The notes: a model not told the origin generated them from the letters alone. 16,129 bases of DNA from Zeimonas sp039807785 (GCA_039807785.1 JBDHRX010000072.1:1-16129), one strand, 5' to 3'. Counted from the stretch's first letter, positions 1-7,619 are shown. A program made the numbers and translations.

Positions 1-80
1 AGCCGGACCGAGCCGGACCGAGCCGGACCGAGCCGGACCGGGCCGGACCGGGCCGGGCCGGGCCGGGCAGGACCGGACCA
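1..80. repeat. GC-rich 10-bp tandem repeat at window edge
   Basis: Four identical copies of the decamer agccggaccg occupy 1-40. Decaying copies follow (ggccggaccg at 41-50, ggccgggccg at 51-60, then looser versions to about 80). The array begins at the first base, so its true length is unknown. It lies just beyond the stop codon of the membrane protein gene that ends at 117. I see no ORF, origin or terminator signature in 1-116. It is probably a slippage-generated array. Confidence 0.85.
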
Positions 81-116
81 GGCCCCGGGCCGGGCCGCAA
101 CCGGGTCGAAGCCGGG

Positions 117-1241
117 TCAGGACCGGCCCGGCGGCTCCGTTTCCTCGCCGCCCGGTGCCGCCGCCGCGTCCGGCGACTGCGCCGCGGAGCGGTCGGCCTC
201 GCCGATCCACTCGCGCCAGACGGCCATCAGCACCGCCAGGATCACCGGCCCGACGAACAGCCCGACCAGCCCGAACGCGGCCAGGCCGCCCAGCACCCCG
301 AACATCACCAGCAGGAACGGGATCCGGGTCGCGTTGCTGATCACCATCGGCCGGACCAGGTTGTCGACCCAGCTCACCACCAGCGTGCCCCAGAGCAGCA
401 GGCCGATGCCGTCGAGCATCTCGCCGGTGATGACCAGCCAGATGCCGGCGCTCGCCCAGACGAAGGGGGTGCCGAACGGGATCAGGGCCACGACCGCGGT
501 CACCGCGCCCAGCAGCACCGGCGCGTCGATCCCGAACCACCAGTAACCGAGCCCCGCGACGACGCCCTGGGCAAGGGCGGTGGCGACCAGGCCCCAGACG
601 ACCGCCATCGTCATGCTGCCCACCGCCGCCAGGTAGGAATCGACGCGCGCGCCCAGGAACCGGTGCAGCACGCGCTGGGCCTGCGCCAGCACCTGCTCGC
701 CGTCGCGGTACAGGAAGAACACGGTGATCAACGCGAAGCCCAGCTTGGCGGCGTTGCGCCCCAGCCCGCCGATGATCGCCAGCGACTCGGCGGTGCGCGA
801 CTCGACCCATTGGGCGACCTGGCTGCGGATCGCGTCGGGATCGCCCGCGAACGAGTCGAGCAGCCCCTGCAGCCAGCCGCCCAGCAGCGGGATGTCGGCC
901 AGCGCCTCGGGCAGCCGGAGCGAGCCCTGCGACAGGAGCCCGGCGATCGCCGCATAGACCTTGGTGGTCTCGCTGCGCAGCAGCAAGCCCAGCCAGAGCG
1001 CCGGCAGCACGAACGCGGCCGTGAGCAGCGCCGTCATCAGCGCGGCAGCCAGGGTGCGCCGGCCGCCCAGCCCGCGCCTCAGGCGCGCCAGCAGCGGCCA
1101 GGTGGTGTAGGCGAGGATGATCGCCCACGCCACCGGCACCACGAACGGGCGCACCACCGCATAGGTGAGCAGCAGCAGGCCGCCCAGCAGCAGGCCGACC
1201 ACCAGCCGGTTCGAAAGCCTCTCGGTGACACTGTCCTTCAT
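117..1241 (-). CDS. AI-2E family transporter (PerM/YdiK-like)
   Basis: This 374-residue inner-membrane protein belongs to the AI-2E/PerM family. Some members export autoinducer-2 and others act as Na+/H+ antiporters or permeases; the substrate here cannot be told from sequence. Hydrophobic helices cluster near residues 13-35 and 37-55, 64-88, 165-178 and 205-345, the usual pattern with a long soluble stretch (about 95-160) between the helix groups. The family's C-terminal signature is present, with a glycine-rich FGLVGLFVGP followed by a helix ending in WREW. A charged, alanine/proline-rich tail of about 25 residues follows. The start at 1241 begins MKDSVTERLSNR, a normal family N-terminus; its Shine-Dalgarno sequence is poor. 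It is transcribed divergently from the TIR operon and appears unrelated to it. Confidence 0.93.
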   Translation of the reverse strand: MKDSVTERLSNRLVVGLLLGGLLLLTYAVVRPFVVPVAWAIILAYTTWPLLARLRRGLGGRRTLAAALMTALLTAAFVLPALWLGLLLRSETTKVYAAIAGLLSQGSLRLPEALADIPLLGGWLQGLLDSFAGDPDAIRSQVAQWVESRTAESLAIIGGLGRNAAKLGFALITVFFLYRDGEQVLAQAQRVLHRFLGARVDSYLAAVGSMTMAVVWGLVATALAQGVVAGLGYWWFGIDAPVLLGAVTAVVALIPFGTPFVWASAGIWLVITGEMLDGIGLLLWGTLVVSWVDNLVRPMVISNATRIPFLLVMFGVLGGLAAFGLVGLFVGPVILAVLMAVWREWIGEADRSAAQSPDAAAAPGGEETEPPGRS

Positions 1242-1439
1242 CGTCGCTCGTCCGTCGCTTGCCGGCGCCGCGGCTTTCGAAGCGGAGTCCCGCCCGCCGC
1301 CCGCCGCCCGGCCCCGGGGCCGTCACGCGGGCACCAGCATACCGGCGGCCGGCCCGCAGCAGCACCGGCCGGCGCCGCCCCGTTCCACGGACCGCGGGCT
1401 TCGGGCGATACTCCGGGCACCGATCCCGGATCCCGGCCC
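1242..1439. other. Divergent intergenic region, no clear promoter
   Basis: These 198 bases separate the minus-strand AI-2E gene from the plus-strand TIR gene and should hold both promoters. The stretch is almost all G and C. I find only a weak -10-like GATACT at 1407-1412 with no convincing -35 partner, and no recognisable operator. There is no Shine-Dalgarno sequence directly before the TIR start at 1440. No small gene is supported. Confidence 0.4.
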
Positions 1440-3695
1440 ATGAGCGCCCGACCCCGCAAGCACCTGTTCGTCAGCTACAGCAGCCGCGACCACGCCGAGA
1501 GCCCGGAGCTGCTCGAGCGCATCTTCCTGTACGTGCGCGGCCTCGAGAAATCGCGCAACGACGCGTTCTCGATCGAGGTCTTCATCGACCAGGACCGGCT
1601 GCAGGCGGGCGACCTCTGGGAGGCCGGCATCGAGCGCGCGCTCGACCACGCCGACGTCGCGCTGCTGCTGGTGAGCCCGCACTTCCTGGCGTCCGACTTC
1701 ATCATGGGCACCGAGTTCCCGCGGCTGCTCGAGCGCCACCGCAACGACCACATCCCGCTGGTGCCGGTGATGCTGCATCGCTGCGCGCCCGAGAACAACC
1801 ACCGCTGGTTCGCGCAGGCGCAATGGCACCCGCGCGGCCCCGGCGTGCTGTCGCTGGTGCCCGCCCGCGCCGAGCTCGACGCGATCCTCACCCAGCTCAC
1901 CCGGCACCTGTACGCGATCCTCGAAGGGCGCGCCGGGGCGCCGACCCCGGCGCCCGCGCCGGCGCCGGCCGCCCCGCCCGCGGCCCGCGGGATCGCGCAC
2001 GAAGCCGACGGCGAGGCGGCCGGCGGGATGCCGGACGGAATGCCGGGCGGAACACCGGACGCCTCGCCGGGCGCCGCGCCAGGCGCCGCGCCGGACGATC
2101 CCGCCGCGCGGCTGCTCGCCGCGGCGCTGTTCGAGGAGCTCGGCGAGGCCGAGTCGCGGGCGCTCGCGGCGCGGCTGGTCGCCGGGATCGCGCAGCTGAC
2201 CCGCGCCGAGGGCGACGCGCTGTTCCGCGCGGTGCGTTTCTGCATCGAGTTCCAGCTGTTGATGGCCGACGACCCGGTCGCGCCGGCCGCGCTGCAGCAC
2301 TTCCTCGGCGCGCCGGTCGACGACGCCTCGGCGAAGCGGCTGCTCAAGGAGCTGCGCGAGCGGGCGCCCACGGGCGACTTCGCGCGCACGCCGGTCAGGG
2401 TGAACTCGTACTTCTTCGCCTTCACCCGCGAGCGCGAAGCGCTGTGGAAGCGCTACTTCGACGCGGTGCTCGAGGAGGCGGGCGGGGAGGCCGACCGCCA
2501 GCGGCTCGCCTCATTGTGCGCGATCCAGGTCCAGTACGGCTTCCTCGCGCCGCAGCACCTGGTCGCGGGCCTGCTGTCGCGCTTCAACGACGACTGGCGG
2601 CCGGTGCTGAACGCCTACCAGAGCGCGGTACCCGATCCCCGGCACCGGCCCGGCGCGTTCGAGAGCCTGCAGGCGTCGCAGTGGAACTGCTGGCTCGTCT
2701 GGGGACCGAGCATCCCGATCTGCAGCTGCCCGCAGTGGCGCGGCGTCTACGCCCACCAGTACGGCTACGGCGACGAGAACAACTCGCTGCCGGTGATCGA
2801 CCTGTCGGGCACCGAGGGGCGTCCGCGCCTGCTCGATCCGATCGCCGCGGCGTTCGACGCCGAGGGACGCGGCGCGAAATGGGTGCAGCTCACCGGTCGC
2901 CTGCGCTGGGCGCCGTGGTTCCTGCGCGCGGCCGGCGAGCAGGACGCCGACGACGCGTCCGACGACCACTTCGACCTCGCCGCGGCCGACGAGATCGACG
3001 CGCCCCCGGCGTCGAGCCGCTGGCCGGCGGCGCCGGCGCAGGCCAACCTGTACCGCGACGACGGCCTGGCGTTCCGGCACGACAGCGACGGCATCGCGCT
3101 GCAGGTCGACGGCGTCGACCGGCTGTCGAACGATCACCGGGTCTACTTCTCGGCGTACCTGTGGATGATGTTCCTGGTCGCCACCGCGGGCGAGGAACCC
3201 GGGCTCGGCCCGGCGCTGCTGCGCGGCAAGGCGTACCCGCGCCCCGACGCGCCCGGGCGCCGCGACGCGAAGCTGTGGCAGCACCTGCTGCCGGCCTTCG
3301 TGCATGCCAACGTCGCCGATCCGGCCGCGCTCGAGTTCCAGAAGCGGGTCCTGGCGCACAACGCGATGGCGCTGCTGCACCAGGTCTGGCTGCGGCGCGC
3401 CGAGCTGTTCGAGGCCGACGACCTGCGCGCCGGCCTGCGCTTCCACCTGGCGAGCGCCTCCGACTTCAGCGGCTGCGGCTGCGCCGTGCGCTATCCGTCG
3501 GGCACCCCGCTGGTCGCGCTGATGCGCGAGCGGCTCGAGGCCGAGCCCGATCGCGAGTTCGCCGCCGCCGTGGTGCTGCCCGGATGCACCGGCGACGATC
3601 CCGGGCGGCCGCGCGGCCTGGCGGAGCACTTCGCGTCGTGCCGCCTGCCCGAGCTGGTCGCCGACTACTTCGACTCGGTGAAGCCGCGGAAATGA
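1440..3695 (+). CDS. TIR-domain protein with large uncharacterised C-terminal region
   Basis: This is a 751-residue protein. Residues 8-160 form a bacterial TIR domain: LFVSYSSRD (9-17) is the first strand and box 1, VFIDQDRLQAGDLW (47-60) the BB-loop region, and ALLLVSPHFLASDF (74-87) precedes Glu92, which sits where the catalytic NADase glutamate of TIR enzymes lies. NAD+ cleavage is therefore plausible but inferred. Residues about 160-222 are an Ala/Pro linker with a tetrapeptide repeat. Residues about 223-751 match nothing I recognise; they contain WNCWLVWGP (from 415), CSCPQW (428-433) and GCGC (678-681). The start at 1440 places the TIR domain at the N-terminus; the frame stays open further upstream, but that sequence is low-complexity Arg/Gln. 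Its stop overlaps the next gene's ATG (ATGA at 3692-3695), implying translational coupling. It is first in a four-gene unit. No signal peptide or clear membrane helix is seen. Confidence 0.9.
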   Translation: MSARPRKHLFVSYSSRDHAESPELLERIFLYVRGLEKSRNDAFSIEVFIDQDRLQAGDLWEAGIERALDHADVALLLVSPHFLASDFIMGTEFPRLLERHRNDHIPLVPVMLHRCAPENNHRWFAQAQWHPRGPGVLSLVPARAELDAILTQLTRHLYAILEGRAGAPTPAPAPAPAAPPAARGIAHEADGEAAGGMPDGMPGGTPDASPGAAPGAAPDDPAARLLAAALFEELGEAESRALAARLVAGIAQLTRAEGDALFRAVRFCIEFQLLMADDPVAPAALQHFLGAPVDDASAKRLLKELRERAPTGDFARTPVRVNSYFFAFTREREALWKRYFDAVLEEAGGEADRQRLASLCAIQVQYGFLAPQHLVAGLLSRFNDDWRPVLNAYQSAVPDPRHRPGAFESLQASQWNCWLVWGPSIPICSCPQWRGVYAHQYGYGDENNSLPVIDLSGTEGRPRLLDPIAAAFDAEGRGAKWVQLTGRLRWAPWFLRAAGEQDADDASDDHFDLAAADEIDAPPASSRWPAAPAQANLYRDDGLAFRHDSDGIALQVDGVDRLSNDHRVYFSAYLWMMFLVATAGEEPGLGPALLRGKAYPRPDAPGRRDAKLWQHLLPAFVHANVADPAALEFQKRVLAHNAMALLHQVWLRRAELFEADDLRAGLRFHLASASDFSGCGCAVRYPSGTPLVALMRERLEAEPDREFAAAVVLPGCTGDDPGRPRGLAEHFASCRLPELVADYFDSVKPRK
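2025..2096 (+). repeat. Six 12-bp in-frame repeats in the TIR linker
   Basis: Six consecutive 12-bp units encode the tetrapeptides GMPD, GMPG, GTPD, ASPG, AAPG and AAPD (residues 196-219). The first units are closest to each other at the DNA level. Because the unit is a multiple of three, copy-number change would alter linker length without breaking the frame. Confidence 0.85.
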
Positions 3696-5137
3696 GCAGC
3701 GCACCGCGGCAGCGCACGGCGATGCGCCCGGGCCGGGCCGGGCCTGCGATCCGGCTGCGCGAGATCGACGCCACGCCGGCGGGCCTGGCGCTGCTCGAGC
3801 GCTTCTATCACGACACCTACGTGCGCGAGTTCCCGGACCCCGACGAACGCGAATCGCTGCGCAACATGCGCGGCTACCTGTCGGCGAAGGCGCGCGGCTG
3901 GTACGGCGCGAACGGCTATCACATCGTGGTGGCCGAAGCGGACGGCCAGCCGGTGGGCGGCGCGGTCAGCGACTACCTCGCGGGCCCGAACGCCGGGATG
4001 ATCGAGTTCCTGTTCGTCGCCTCCGGCGCCCGCGGCAGCGGGCTCGGCCGCGCGCTGCTCGACGAGACGATCCGGCTGCTGCGGGCCGATGCCCGGGCGG
4101 CCGGGCGGCCCCCGCTGGTCGCGGTGACCGCGGAGATGAACGACCCGTTCCGGCGCGCGCCCACCCCGGACAACCTCGACCCGTTCGAGCGCGCCGCGAT
4201 CTGGGGGCGCTGGGGCTTCTCGGCGCTCGGCATGCGCTACGTGCAGCCCGCGCTGTCGCGCGGCCAGCAGCCGGTGCGGAACCTGATCCTGATCGCGCGG
4301 ATGCTGGCGCGGCCGGCGACGCGGTACGTGCGGCCGGCCTGGGCGCTGGACCTGGTCGCCGAGTACCTGCGCTGGGCGATGCGCATCGCGACCCCGCGCG
4401 CGAACCGCGAGTTCCGCGCCATGGCCGACGCGCTGGCGACGCAAGCCCGGGTCGGGCTCACGCCCCTGGGACACTACGTCGGCCGGGACCCGGCCCGGCC
4501 GTTCGAGATCGAGGCGATCGAGCGCCCGGGCCGCGAGCTGCGCGAGGTCCTCGCGCTGCTCGGGAACGCGATCCCGCAGCCCGGCCGCGTCGCCTCGGCG
4601 CGCGAGTTCGGCGACGCCCTCGCCGGCGCCGGCACGCGCACGCGGCGCTACCGGCTGTGGGCGCTGCGCGCGCCGGGCGCCACGCGCGTCGCCGGGCTGG
4701 CGAGCTTCTTCTCGCTGGCGCCCTGCGGCTTCGGCGGCTACCTCGTGCTCGACGGCGCGCTGCGCGGCCGCGGCCTGCTGCGCCTGCTCGTCGCCCGGAT
4801 CGAGGAGCGGATGCTGCGCGACGGCGCCGGCGCCGACGGCTGGTTCGTCGAGTGCGGCGACGCGTCGCTGGAGCCGTTCCTGCACGTCGGCTTCGCGCGC
4901 ATCGCCGGCGACTACCGGCCGCCGCGGGTCGGCGCGGGAGCGGCGGCGGCCGGCGCCGCCGAGCGGCTGCACCTGCTGCACCGGCCCTTCGGCCAGCCGT
5001 TCGGGCATGCCCGGCCATCGCGCGCGTTCGTGCTCGACAGCGTCGCGGCGATCCTGCGCCACGTGTACCGGGTGGCGGATCCGCGCCGCCATGCCTGCTA
5101 TCGGCGCCTGGCCGCCTCGCTGGAGGCGGCATGCTGA
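3692..5137 (+). CDS. Tandem GNAT-family N-acetyltransferase
   Basis: A 481-residue protein with two GNAT-like halves. The N-terminal half (about 18-200) has a clear acetyl-CoA loop, R114-G-S-G-L-G119 (the R/Q-x-x-G-x-G/A motif), preceded by a strand with IEFLFVAS. The C-terminal half (about 265-430) has a degenerate copy around R358-G-R-G-L-L363, lacking the final Gly/Ala, followed by a helix and a late FLHVGFARI element typical of the GNAT C-terminus. Probably only the first half binds acetyl-CoA well. The substrate is unknown: small molecule, nucleotide or protein lysine are all possible. The start at 3692 is chosen because it forms an ATGA overlap with the TIR gene; Met11 (3722) is an alternative. 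The 3' end overlaps the next gene by 7 bases. Its place in the operon suggests a role tied to the TIR and RyR proteins. Confidence 0.87.
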   Translation: MSSAPRQRTAMRPGRAGPAIRLREIDATPAGLALLERFYHDTYVREFPDPDERESLRNMRGYLSAKARGWYGANGYHIVVAEADGQPVGGAVSDYLAGPNAGMIEFLFVASGARGSGLGRALLDETIRLLRADARAAGRPPLVAVTAEMNDPFRRAPTPDNLDPFERAAIWGRWGFSALGMRYVQPALSRGQQPVRNLILIARMLARPATRYVRPAWALDLVAEYLRWAMRIATPRANREFRAMADALATQARVGLTPLGHYVGRDPARPFEIEAIERPGRELREVLALLGNAIPQPGRVASAREFGDALAGAGTRTRRYRLWALRAPGATRVAGLASFFSLAPCGFGGYLVLDGALRGRGLLRLLVARIEERMLRDGAGADGWFVECGDASLEPFLHVGFARIAGDYRPPRVGAGAAAAGAAERLHLLHRPFGQPFGHARPSRAFVLDSVAAILRHVYRVADPRRHACYRRLAASLEAAC

Positions 5138-7104
5138 GCCCGCGACAGCGCGCCGCCTCGTGGCGCTGGGGCTTCATCGGCCTGGGGCTGGTCGCGCTGC
5201 TGCTCGGCTTCTTCGGCTTCGTCGCGCAGTCGGGCTGGACCTGGGACCGGCTGCACGTGCACGACGCGCTGTTCAAGACCGTGCAGCTGTTCGCGCTCGC
5301 CGTGTCGGCCGAGCAGCTCAGCCACCCCGCGACCCAGCTCGCGAGCCTGCTGGCGCCCGCCGCGACCGCCGGCACGCTGTGGCTCGCCTTCTTCGGGCGG
5401 ATCCGCCGGCGCTGGCGCTTCTTCCGCCTCGGCTGGCGCCCGGCGGACGACCTGTTCCTCGGCTGCGGCGACACCGCGGCGGCGATCGCCCTGCACCGCC
5501 CGCCCGGCTCGCGCATCGTCGGCCTCGATCCGGTCGACGATCCGCCGCTGCGCCAGGCGCTGCGCATCGCGCCGATGCCGGCGCGGCGCATGCAGGTCTT
5601 CCGGGGCGACGCGCAGTCGCGCGACTACCTCGACGCGGTGAACGCCGCGGCGGCCCGGCGCGTCTGGATCCTCACCGGCGACGACCTGCGCAACCTGGCG
5701 ATCGCGCGCCGGGTGCTGGCGCTGCGCGCGCGCGCGCGGGTCCCCGGCGAGGCCATCATCGTCGCCGGGCTGCGCGAGGCGACGCTCGCGCGCGCTCGCC
5801 ACGAACTGTGGCGCCCGCGCCCCGGCATCGCACGCGTCGAGTACTTCGACCTGCCGCGACTCGCGGCACGCCGGCTGCTGCTCGATCATCCCCCCGCCTA
5901 TCCGCGCCTCGAAGACCCGGCCGCCGCGCTGCACCTGTGCGTCGTCGGCGACGGCGACATCGCTCCGGCGCTCGTCGTGCAGGCCGCGCTGCACTGCGTG
6001 CACGACGACGACCCCGCGCGCTGCCTGCGCCTGACCTGGATCGCGCCCGACGCGACGGCGCGGCTCACGGCGCTGCGCCGGCGCCATCCGGCGCTCGACC
6101 CGGCGAACGCCGCGGCAACCGAGGCAACCGAGGCAGCGCACGGACGGCCCGGCGATCCGGTGCTCGCGCCGCTGCTGCCGCTCGCGCAGATCACCGCGCT
6201 CGACGCCGACCCGGCGCAGATCACTCCGCGCCAATGGATCGCGCTGCAGTCCGGGCTCGCCTTCTCGGCGGTCTACCTGGCGGCAGCGCACGACCTGTCG
6301 ACGCGCAGCGCGGCGCTGCGCCTGCTGGCCGTGCAGGACGTCTGCGCGGCACTCGGCCATGCGGCCGCCCGGCTGACCGCCTGCCTGCACGAGAGCGCGA
6401 CCGGCGCCCGCGACGACCCGCGCGACCCCGACGGCCTGCCGGCGTCGATCGCCCGGTTCGTTCCGCTCGCCGAGTGCTTCGCCGCCGGCGAGACCTATCC
6501 CGGCGAGCAGCGCGACACGCTCGCGAAGATCGTGCACCTGGCCTACCGCGTCGACGACCTCGACGCGGTCGACGCCGCCCAGCGCGCCCAGGCCGAGGCC
6601 CGGTGGGCGGGCGAAAGCGACGAGTTCCGCTGGTCGAGCCGCGCGGCGGCCGACCACATCGACGTCAAGCTCGCCCTGCTCGGGCTGACGCGGGACACGG
6701 CGCGGCTCGGCCCGGGCGACCCGGGTCCGGGGCCGCTGCTCGCCGAGCGGCTGGCGCATGCGCCGACGATGCAGCGCCTGATGCGCATCGAGCACCGGCG
6801 TTTCGTCGCCGAACGACTCCTCGAGGGCTGGCTGCCGCTGCCGGAAAGCGGACCGCCGCCCGAAAGCGAGCCGCCGCCCGAAGACGCACCGCTGCCCGCA
6901 GGCGGACCCGCGGCGCCGAGCGGCCTGCCCTACGACGGGGATGCGGCGGCGACCCAGAAGTCGCGCCTCCGGCTGAACCGGACCCTGGTGGCGTTCGAGG
7001 CGCTGACCGACGCCCAGAAGGAGTTCGACCGGCGCATCATCGCCGCCATGCCCGCCTGCCTGCGCGAGGCCCGGCGGCACGCGGACCGGCATCGGAGGCG
7101 ATGA
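5131..7104 (+). CDS. Membrane protein with Rossmann domains and C-terminal RyR domain
   Basis: A 657-residue protein. A hydrophobic helix spans about residues 12-32 and a second about 69-89, with an amphipathic loop between them (VQLFALAV near 51-58). This resembles a two-helix channel, but no K+ selectivity filter (TVGYG type) is visible. A basic run (RIRRRWRFFR, 90-99) follows, then a TrkA-N/RCK-like Rossmann region (about 106-245; FLGCGDT, then IVGLD) and a second nucleotide-binding-like segment starting near 266 (LCVVGDGD). The C-terminus (about 545-645) matches the RyR repeat: IEHRRFVAERLLEGW, then NRTLVAFEALTDAQKEFDR and a closing AAMP. A Pro/Glu insert near 571-600 splits the RyR domain. 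The start at 5131 has GGAGG at 5122-5126 and overlaps the previous gene; the end overlaps the next ATG. I infer a membrane effector that senses a nucleotide-type ligand. Confidence 0.85.
   Translation: MLSPRQRAASWRWGFIGLGLVALLLGFFGFVAQSGWTWDRLHVHDALFKTVQLFALAVSAEQLSHPATQLASLLAPAATAGTLWLAFFGRIRRRWRFFRLGWRPADDLFLGCGDTAAAIALHRPPGSRIVGLDPVDDPPLRQALRIAPMPARRMQVFRGDAQSRDYLDAVNAAAARRVWILTGDDLRNLAIARRVLALRARARVPGEAIIVAGLREATLARARHELWRPRPGIARVEYFDLPRLAARRLLLDHPPAYPRLEDPAAALHLCVVGDGDIAPALVVQAALHCVHDDDPARCLRLTWIAPDATARLTALRRRHPALDPANAAATEATEAAHGRPGDPVLAPLLPLAQITALDADPAQITPRQWIALQSGLAFSAVYLAAAHDLSTRSAALRLLAVQDVCAALGHAAARLTACLHESATGARDDPRDPDGLPASIARFVPLAECFAAGETYPGEQRDTLAKIVHLAYRVDDLDAVDAAQRAQAEARWAGESDEFRWSSRAAADHIDVKLALLGLTRDTARLGPGDPGPGPLLAERLAHAPTMQRLMRIEHRRFVAERLLEGWLPLPESGPPPESEPPPEDAPLPAGGPAAPSGLPYDGDAAATQKSRLRLNRTLVAFEALTDAQKEFDRRIIAAMPACLREARRHADRHRRR
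6841..6906 (+). repeat. Pro/Glu-rich imperfect repeat inside the RyR domain
   Basis: The DNA encodes an imperfect repeat of the form PESxPPPExxPPPEDxPLP (about residues 571-592). It lies between the two conserved halves of the RyR domain, where most members have a short loop. It looks like a disordered, in-frame expansion. Confidence 0.7.
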
Positions 7105-7619
7105 GCCGCGCCGATCCGGCCGGCGCCGACCTGACCGGCGCCGATCTCGCGCGCGATCCGCTGGCGCGGCGCGCGCGCAAACGGCCGCTGCCGGTCGCCG
7201 TCGAGTTCGCGACCGCGGACGGCGTGCTGGACACCCTCGAAGGTCCGGTGCGCTACCGCGCCGGCGACGCGCTGCTCACCGGCGTCGCGGGCGAGCGCTG
7301 GCCGGTCGGCCGCGCGCGCTTCGAGGCCACCTACGAGCCCGAGGCCACCTGCGAGCCCGAGGCCATCTGCGAGCCGCTCCCGCCCGGCGCGGGGGGCGCC
7401 GCCGGGCGCTACCGCCGCCGCCCGCAGGTCGTGCTGGCGCGCCGGATGGACGAGCCGTTCCGCGTCCGGGTCGGGCACGCGGCGGACACGCTGCGCGGCC
7501 GGCCCGGCGACTGGCTGCTGCAGTACGGCCCCGCCGACTACGGGATCGTCGCCGCGGACCTGTTCGCCCGCAGCTACGAGCTGCTCGACGACGGACCGCT
7601 CAGACCGCCATCTCCTTGA
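7101..7619 (+). CDS. PGDYG-type small protein with duplicated half-domains
   Basis: A 172-residue soluble protein, fourth in the TIR operon. Two segments resemble each other: residues 44-79 (DTLEG, RAGDALLTG, GERWPV, FEATY) and residues 129-160 (DTLRG, RPGDWLLQYG, ADYGIV, FARSY). The second fits the PGDYG protein family, whose function is not established; the family call is from memory of its motif. Between the halves lies a repeat EATYEP, EATCEP, EAICEP with two cysteines. The N-terminus (about 5-24) is Ala/Asp/Leu-rich. The ATG at 7101 overlaps the previous stop (ATGA) and has GGAGG at 7094-7098, an unusually close spacing of two bases. Its last 20 bases overlap the convergent hemerythrin gene. 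It could be a sensor, inhibitor or ligand-binding partner of the RyR protein. Confidence 0.82.
   Translation: MSRADPAGADLTGADLARDPLARRARKRPLPVAVEFATADGVLDTLEGPVRYRAGDALLTGVAGERWPVGRARFEATYEPEATCEPEAICEPLPPGAGGAAGRYRRRPQVVLARRMDEPFRVRVGHAADTLRGRPGDWLLQYGPADYGIVAADLFARSYELLDDGPLRPPSP
7323..7376 (+). repeat. Three 18-bp in-frame tandem repeats
   Basis: Three head-to-tail 18-bp copies at 7323-7340, 7341-7358 and 7359-7376 differ at only a few positions. They encode EATYEP, EATCEP and EAICEP between the two half-domains of the PGDYG-type protein. The high DNA identity suggests recent slippage duplication. Confidence 0.92.

Noticed and set aside
1..80. CRISPR array
   Set aside because: The units are contiguous 10-mers with no unique spacers.
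1407..1412. GATACT as the -10 element of the TIR operon
   Set aside because: No acceptable -35 element at normal spacing and the surroundings are very GC-rich; too weak to annotate as a promoter.
663..1439. Upstream in-frame extension of the TIR gene (about 259 residues)
   Set aside because: It lies antisense to the clear AI-2E gene, is Arg/Gln/Ala low-complexity, and would put the TIR domain in the middle. The open frame is a by-product of high GC.
1323..2425. Long minus-strand open frames opposite the TIR gene
   Set aside because: Compositionally biased (Arg/Ser/Ala runs), no domains, no ribosome sites; shadows of the plus-strand gene.
3665..7092. Minus-strand open frames of several hundred residues opposite the GNAT and RyR genes
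   Set aside because: Arg/Gln/Ala-rich composition with no recognisable motifs; the plus-strand frames carry the conserved domains.
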